Source: Dokdonia sp. 4H-3-7-5
GTDB lineage: Bacteria; Bacteroidota; Bacteroidia; Flavobacteriales; Flavobacteriaceae
DNA: 64,000 nucleotides
NCBI RefSeq assembly: GCF_000212355.1
Contig: NC_015496.1
Location: 2,512,001-2,576,000 of the forward strand
Direction of reading: 5' to 3'
Shown here: in pieces, positions 59,988-64,000 of the stretch
Layout of the letters: each line of letters starts with the position of its first letter
Position numbering within the stretch: position 1 is the stretch's first letter
The notes under the pieces: model-generated
The model's database searches: none
Told to the model about the DNA's origin: nothing
Seen by the model: the letters and a program-made list of their open reading frames with translations, nothing else
Program-made: the position numbers and the translations under genes

Positions 59988-60635
59988 ATGAAATTTGAAT
60001 CATTTTTAGAATTAGCTTCAAAAATAGGAAATCTCCCGCTTCCAGGGCGCGATGTGCAACTAGAGATGGCACCCACAGAACGACTTAAAGAACTCGAGGA
60101 ACTAGAAATCACAAAGCGCAACCCAAGACAAGCTGGTGTGATGTGCTTATTTTATCCTACGCCAGATGGTGATACGGAGTTTATACTCATCTTACGTAAG
60201 ACCTATGAAGGTGTACATTCTAATCAAGTAGGCTTTCCTGGAGGAAAGGTAGAACTTACAGATAGAGACCTCGCACATACAGCGTTACGAGAGACAGAAG
60301 AGGAGGTGGGCGTACCCCAATCTCGCGTTGCAATCACTCGCGAACTCACAAATATTTATATACCACCTAGTAATTTCTGGGTACAATCTTTCATAGGACA
60401 TCTAGATCATACTCCTGCATTTATTGCTCAAGAAAGCGAGGTTGAGTCTTTGATCCCCGTGCCACTATCTGAGTTCCTCTCTGACGATTGTATAACAACG
60501 CAAAAACTCTCTACCTCCTATATGGATGATATGGAGGTACCAGCATATAAATTGCAAGGTCATATTGTTTGGGGAGCTACAGCAATGATGCTCAGTGAGG
60601 TACGATCGCTTCTTAACACTTCTTTAAAATTGTAA
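59988..60635 (+). CDS. Nudix hydrolase, CoA-pyrophosphatase type
   Basis: 215 residues. The Nudix box is complete (GGKVELTDRDLAHTALRETEEEVGV), preceded by the upstream signature LRKTYEGVHSNQVGFPGG of the NUDT7/CoA diphosphatase branch. It should hydrolyse CoA or related dinucleotides to 3',5'-ADP and phosphopantetheine. Promoter elements must lie inside the neighbouring isomerase gene. Confidence 0.92.
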   Translation: MKFESFLELASKIGNLPLPGRDVQLEMAPTERLKELEELEITKRNPRQAGVMCLFYPTPDGDTEFILILRKTYEGVHSNQVGFPGGKVELTDRDLAHTALRETEEEVGVPQSRVAITRELTNIYIPPSNFWVQSFIGHLDHTPAFIAQESEVESLIPVPLSEFLSDDCITTQKLSTSYMDDMEVPAYKLQGHIVWGATAMMLSEVRSLLNTSLKL

Positions 60636-60671
60636 CGCCTTTTGTATCTTTACAGGCTGTTTGTAACCAAG

Positions 60672-60691
60672 TACGCTTTCGCGAAAGCGCA
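60672..60691. repeat. Palindrome copy upstream of the acyltransferase gene
   Basis: TACGCTTTCGCGAAAGCG plus CA, differing from the full 20-mer only in the last two bases. Confidence 0.85.
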
Positions 60692-60720
60692 CTCAAACGC
60701 ATCCAACTTTAAACTAAATA

Positions 60721-61524
60721 ATGGGGATATTTAAAAAAAATCCATTTGGACATATACTATTCTTAAAACGCTGGCTCATAAGAATTGCTGGTGCAATGAC
60801 GCATAGACGTTATCGCGGGTTTAATGAATTACAGATAGTAGGTTCTGAAATACTGACTAATCTTCCAGATAGGAACGTATTATTTGTTTCAAATCACCAG
60901 ACATATTTTGCAGACGTGGTTTCCATGTTTCACGTCTTTAACGCGAGTTTAAGTGGTCGTACAGATTCTATAAAAAATATAGGATATCTGTGGGATCCAA
61001 AACTTAACCTATACTACGTTGCCGCTGGAGAAACGATGAAGGCTGGTTTACTACCGCGCATACTGGCTTATGCAGGAGCAATTACAGTAAGTCGTACCTG
61101 GAGAGAAAAAGGTAAAGAAATAGATCGCCAGGTAAACCTTAAGGATACTGAGAATATAGGAATAGCGCTAGATGATGGCTGGGTAATTACGTTCCCGCAA
61201 GGAACTACAAAACCATGGAAACCCATTAGAAAAGGAACTGCTCACATTATTAAGAACTATAAACCTATCGTTGTGCCTATTGTGATAGATGGTTTTAGAA
61301 GGAGTTTTGACAAGAAAGGATTACGTATTAAAAAACGTGGTATTCTTCAATCTTTTGAAGTAAAAGAACCGCTAGTAATAGATTACGAAAACGACTCTGT
61401 AGAGAAAATTGTAGAGCAACTAGAATATGCAATCGAGCAACATCCATCTTTCTTAAAGGTCATCCCAACGGAAGAGATAGAAGCAGAAGAAGAACTTAAT
61501 AAAAAGAGAAAGTGGGAGTATTAA
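60721..61524 (+). CDS. PlsC-like 1-acyl-glycerol-3-phosphate acyltransferase
   Basis: 267 residues. The acyltransferase HX4D motif is in FVSNHQTYFADVVSM, and the phosphate-binding block is in VITFPQGTTKPWKPIRKGTAHI. A hydrophobic stretch near residues 95-115 may sit in the membrane. It adds the second acyl chain in phospholipid synthesis or acts on a related lipid. Confidence 0.88.
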   Translation: MGIFKKNPFGHILFLKRWLIRIAGAMTHRRYRGFNELQIVGSEILTNLPDRNVLFVSNHQTYFADVVSMFHVFNASLSGRTDSIKNIGYLWDPKLNLYYVAAGETMKAGLLPRILAYAGAITVSRTWREKGKEIDRQVNLKDTENIGIALDDGWVITFPQGTTKPWKPIRKGTAHIIKNYKPIVVPIVIDGFRRSFDKKGLRIKKRGILQSFEVKEPLVIDYENDSVEKIVEQLEYAIEQHPSFLKVIPTEEIEAEEELNKKRKWEY

Positions 61525-61547
61525 TATGCTCACCTTACTAAGAAAAA

Positions 61548-61585
61548 AAAGCGAGAGCGACCGTAAGGTCGCTCTCGCTTTTTAT
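61548..61585 (+). terminator. Terminator of the acyltransferase gene
   Basis: AAAGCGAGAGCGACC and GGTCGCTCTCGCTTT form a perfect 15-bp stem around GTAA with T residues behind it. Confidence 0.9.
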
Positions 61586-61643
61586 ATGCTTAAAAGGCAA
61601 CAGCTTGACCTATTGCCTTAATCAGAATTCAAACCCCCTAGAT

Positions 61644-62258
61644 TTAAAGTTCCAATTTTTTAAGTTGATTGTAATTTGCTTTGAGCCTCCTTAAAAGACG
61701 ACCATATAGTAGTCTATATATAATAAGGAGAATGCCAATCGCTAAAGCGAGCATAATAATCAAACTTATTACAGCTAGAAAGAGACTATCTGTAGAAAGG
61801 AACTCTGGATGCGTTGCCTCTATCAAAACAAATGCACCTACAGTCCCAAGTACAAGAAACGCAAGGTTAAACCATATATAATATTTTACGGTTTTACGTG
61901 TGTTTAAAATATTTTGCATTAGTACTCTTGGAGAGTCCGTGTTTTCAATTTTTTTATAATTTTTATAAAACCAGCCAATGAAGAATATAAGCGCTGCTAG
62001 GTGAATTCCTGTTGAAATATATTCTACTGAATCTCCTATTACAGTTTTTACGTTTGAGGCGTCGTCTCCAGAAATTTTAATTCCGAAGCTGAGTAATATC
62101 CATACCGCAAACTCTGCAATACTTATAAAAAGTATCCACTTCACTACTGAAGAAGACTTCTTAAGTAGCATAGGGTACAAGTCTGCCTTCGTATATTTAG
62201 GAAGTGATCCTTCCTGCTTTTGCCAATCTTTCTTTAGCATTTCTAGTTCATCTACCAT
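61644..62258 (-). CDS. Four-helix membrane protein downstream of ECF sigma factor
   Basis: 204 residues. The start MVDELEMLKKDWQKQEGSLPKYTKADLYPML resembles proteins that follow ECF sigma genes in Bacteroidota. Four helices follow (WILFISIAEFAVWILLSF, STGIHLAALIFFIGWFY, YIWFNLAFLVLGTVGAF and FLAVISLIIMLALAIGILLIIY). It may act as the anti-sigma factor, but no zinc-type anti-sigma motif is seen. Confidence 0.75.
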   Translation of the reverse strand: MVDELEMLKKDWQKQEGSLPKYTKADLYPMLLKKSSSVVKWILFISIAEFAVWILLSFGIKISGDDASNVKTVIGDSVEYISTGIHLAALIFFIGWFYKNYKKIENTDSPRVLMQNILNTRKTVKYYIWFNLAFLVLGTVGAFVLIEATHPEFLSTDSLFLAVISLIIMLALAIGILLIIYRLLYGRLLRRLKANYNQLKKLEL

Positions 62259-62261
62259 AGC

Positions 62262-62756
62262 TTATGGATTTAATATTTTTTTGAGCTTTTTCTTCACTCT
62301 GTTCATCTTCACTCTTGCATTTACCTCTGATATACCTAGGGTTTCAGAGATTTCACTGTAGTTTTTATCTTCTAGATATAAAAAGACGAGTGCCTTATCT
62401 ATATCATTAAGCTCTTTTACTGCACTATACATCAACTTTAATTGCTGCTCCACGGTATCATCATATTCTTCTGATGATATACGAAACATGACAGAATCAA
62501 AATCTTGAGTCTGCACCGTTCTCTTAGATTTACGATATAAAGTGATGGCGGTATTTAATCCCACGCGGTACATCCACGTACTGAACTTTGAGTCTCCTCT
62601 AAACTTAGGGAAGGCACGCCATAATTGTATCGTAATCTCTTGAAAAAGATCATTGTGTTGATCCCGATTGTTGGTATACAAACGGCATATCTTATGCACA
62701 ATGTTCTGGTTCTCTTCCAGAAGGTTTACAAAATTATCTTCGACTGTTTTATCCAA
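62262..62756 (-). CDS. ECF-type RNA polymerase sigma factor
   Basis: 164 residues. Region 2 (HKICRLYTNNRDQHNDLFQEITIQLWRAFPKFRGDSKFSTWMYRVGLNTAI) and region 4 (LNDIDKALVFLYLEDKNYSEISETLGISEVNARVKMNRVKKKLKKIL) are complete, without the extra domains of other sigma groups. Three bp separate it from the downstream membrane protein gene, so the two are cotranscribed. Confidence 0.93.
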   Translation of the reverse strand: MDKTVEDNFVNLLEENQNIVHKICRLYTNNRDQHNDLFQEITIQLWRAFPKFRGDSKFSTWMYRVGLNTAITLYRKSKRTVQTQDFDSVMFRISSEEYDDTVEQQLKLMYSAVKELNDIDKALVFLYLEDKNYSEISETLGISEVNARVKMNRVKKKLKKILNP

Positions 62757-62902
62757 TGGTTGGTGGCTTAGTTAATGGTAAGTAGAGATTTCTTACAAAG
62801 TGTTACAGAATAATTCTAAAAGTTTTAGTCTATTTCTGGTAACGTCCAAGTTACTCTATATAATTGACGCTTGAGATGATCAATTAGTAGATGCCTAAAA
62901 GA

Positions 62903-62937
62903 AAAAAACCTCTGCTCCCTAATTGCAGAGGTTTTTT
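62903..62937. terminator. Terminator-like hairpin with no assigned gene
   Basis: AAAAAACCTCTGC and GCAGAGGTTTTTT pair perfectly. It lies between the starts of two divergent genes, the sigma factor and the TonB receptor, where no ORF ends. The rest of 62757-63342 is very AT-rich and shows only the palindrome copy at 63281. Confidence 0.75.
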
Positions 62938-63280
62938 CTTACTTGTTAAATTCTTGAACTTTCAACGGGATAAATATAGATATAATAGTTGTGTAAGCAC
63001 ATCCTCATATGTTACGTTTTAGTAAAATCAATCACTAAATATTGCTTGTTGTAGCTTTAGTAAACACGTTTATAGTTCATTAAATAATTAATTTTAGTTT
63101 GATTTTTTTTTGAAATTTTTTACTTCTCAGATAAAATCAAATGTTATGGTCATTACGCAAACGTTATAAATATTTTTCTTGCTTTAAAACCTTCTTAAAC
63201 TTCTATGTGAAAAAAATTTTTTTAGGACTTCAACCTTATGATTTACAACTGGGAACTCTAAAATGACGGTTGGGAGTATT

Positions 63281-63300
63281 ACGCTTTCGCGAAAGCGTAG
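63281..63300. repeat. Dispersed 20-bp palindrome, perfect copy
   Basis: TACGCTTTCGCGAAAGCGTA, 42 bp before the start of the TonB receptor gene. The left flank is shared with the copy at 7085. Confidence 0.9.
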
Positions 63301-63342
63301 TTCGCTCCATATTTGCTCAACAATCAATCAACCGAACTATTT

Positions 63343-64000
63343 ATGAAATCACTCTTACACATTCTCGTTTGCCTATTATGTTATCAATTAGCTGCCCAGA
63401 CCGTCGTCTCGGGAAAAGTCACAGACTCGAAAGGAATTCCCATAGAAGGTGCAAACATTTTTATAGATGGCACTTATGATGGAGCCAGTACCACAGCAGA
63501 TGGATCATTCTCTTTTACCACAAGTGAAGAGGGAACGAAGTTACTTAAAGTCACCTTCTTATCATACGAACCGTATGAGTCATTTATGGAAGTAACGACT
63601 TTTAAAGACCTTAAAATCACATTGCAGGAAGATGTAAACTCACTAGATACAGTTGTACTTTCGGCAGGGACCTTTGAGGCTAGTGATAATAGTAAAGTCT
63701 CTGTGCTCAAGCCGCTGGATGTTGTGACTACGGCAAGTGCGCTAGGAGATTTTGTAGGTGCTTTACAAACGCTACCTGGTACAACTACCGTTGCAGAGGA
63801 TGGTAGACTCTTTGTGCGTGGAGGAGATGCCGGAGAAACACAGATATTTATAGATGGCATACGTGTCTTTACTCCGTATACACCAACCGCAAATAATACG
63901 CCTACTCGAGGCAGATATAGTCCTTTTCTTTTTGACGGGATTACGTTTTCCACGGGAGGATACTCGGCCGAGTATGGAGAGGCTTTGTCAAGTGTTTTAT
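63343..64000 (+). CDS. TonB-dependent receptor with carboxypeptidase-like domain, partial
   Basis: The gene is cut by the right edge after ~219 residues. A signal peptide (KSLLHILVCLLCYQLAAQ) precedes a CarboxypepD_reg-like domain (VVSGKVTDSKGIPIEGANIFIDGTYDGASTTADGSFSF). The plug domain begins with SALGDFVGALQTLPGTTTVAEDGRLFVRGGDAGETQIFIDGIRVFTPY. Such receptors bring large ligands across the outer membrane with TonB energy. No SusD partner can be seen in the window. Confidence 0.93.
   Translation, partial: MKSLLHILVCLLCYQLAAQTVVSGKVTDSKGIPIEGANIFIDGTYDGASTTADGSFSFTTSEEGTKLLKVTFLSYEPYESFMEVTTFKDLKITLQEDVNSLDTVVLSAGTFEASDNSKVSVLKPLDVVTTASALGDFVGALQTLPGTTTVAEDGRLFVRGGDAGETQIFIDGIRVFTPYTPTANNTPTRGRYSPFLFDGITFSTGGYSAEYGEALSSVL

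Overview
The window reads as chromosomal DNA of a marine-type flavobacterium (Bacteroidota, Flavobacteriaceae). Supporting signs are TAnnTTTG-type -7 promoter boxes in front of several genes, a DUF4293-rho gene pair, DUF4369, DUF5916 and DUF6503 families, an M61 peptidase, an ECF sigma/membrane-protein pair, a SusC-like TonB receptor start and a lone LytS-type kinase. A 20-bp palindrome (TACGCTTTCGCGAAAGCGTA and close variants) recurs in the chromosomal parts. A Dokdonia-like genus is a guess from memory of such repeats, not a database result.

Layout. 1-19.8 kb holds ordinary chromosomal genes: a GMC oxidoreductase end, DUF4293, rho, a SulP transporter, a Crp/Fnr regulator with a DUF2892 protein, a sensor kinase, TerC, an XRE regulator facing an M14 peptidase, an Lrp regulator, DinB, aroB, proline dehydrogenase, an SMR exporter, an SGNH hydrolase and a CPA1 antiporter. 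About 20.2-39.3 kb is an AT-rich accessory block. 40.2-64 kb returns to chromosomal genes: tRNA-Thr, DUF819, DUF5916, M61, S1/P1 nuclease, AraC, AlkB-DoxX, an SDR protein, gcvT, thrC, a TrmH-type methyltransferase, a cyclophilin facing a Nudix hydrolase, an acyltransferase, an ECF sigma factor and the start of a TonB receptor.

The accessory block is the main result. It has integron architecture. A tyrosine recombinase (39335-40159, rightward) diverges from a leftward array of about 18 cassettes, counted C1 to C18 from the recombinase. Each cassette starts with a core (GTTACCC, GTTAGCA, GTTAGGC, GTTATCT and so on) whose complement stands at the start of its own attC hairpin beyond the ORF stop. 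That is the layout of an integrated circular cassette. The recombinase has all catalytic residues but no IntI-specific insertion. An ORF-less cassette of 433-566 bp, with the odd core GTGGACG, recurs about seven times between gene cassettes. Five attC sites carry group II introns, three full length and two remnants, all opposite to the cassette genes and all at the same point of the attC core. This matches the known group IIC-attC class. The 20-bp chromosomal palindrome is absent from the whole block (none between 19.86 and 40.17 kb), which fits foreign origin.

Cargo genes are mostly small secreted or membrane proteins of unknown function. Others are an HNH/NUMOD4 protein, an adenylate-kinase-like protein without a P-loop, a possible PD-(D/E)XK protein, an RDD protein and an esterase with TPRs. 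The recombinase presumably inserts circular cassettes at the junction near 39222, while the introns spread by targeting attC hairpins. Activity of either is inferred from layout and sequence identity, not shown.
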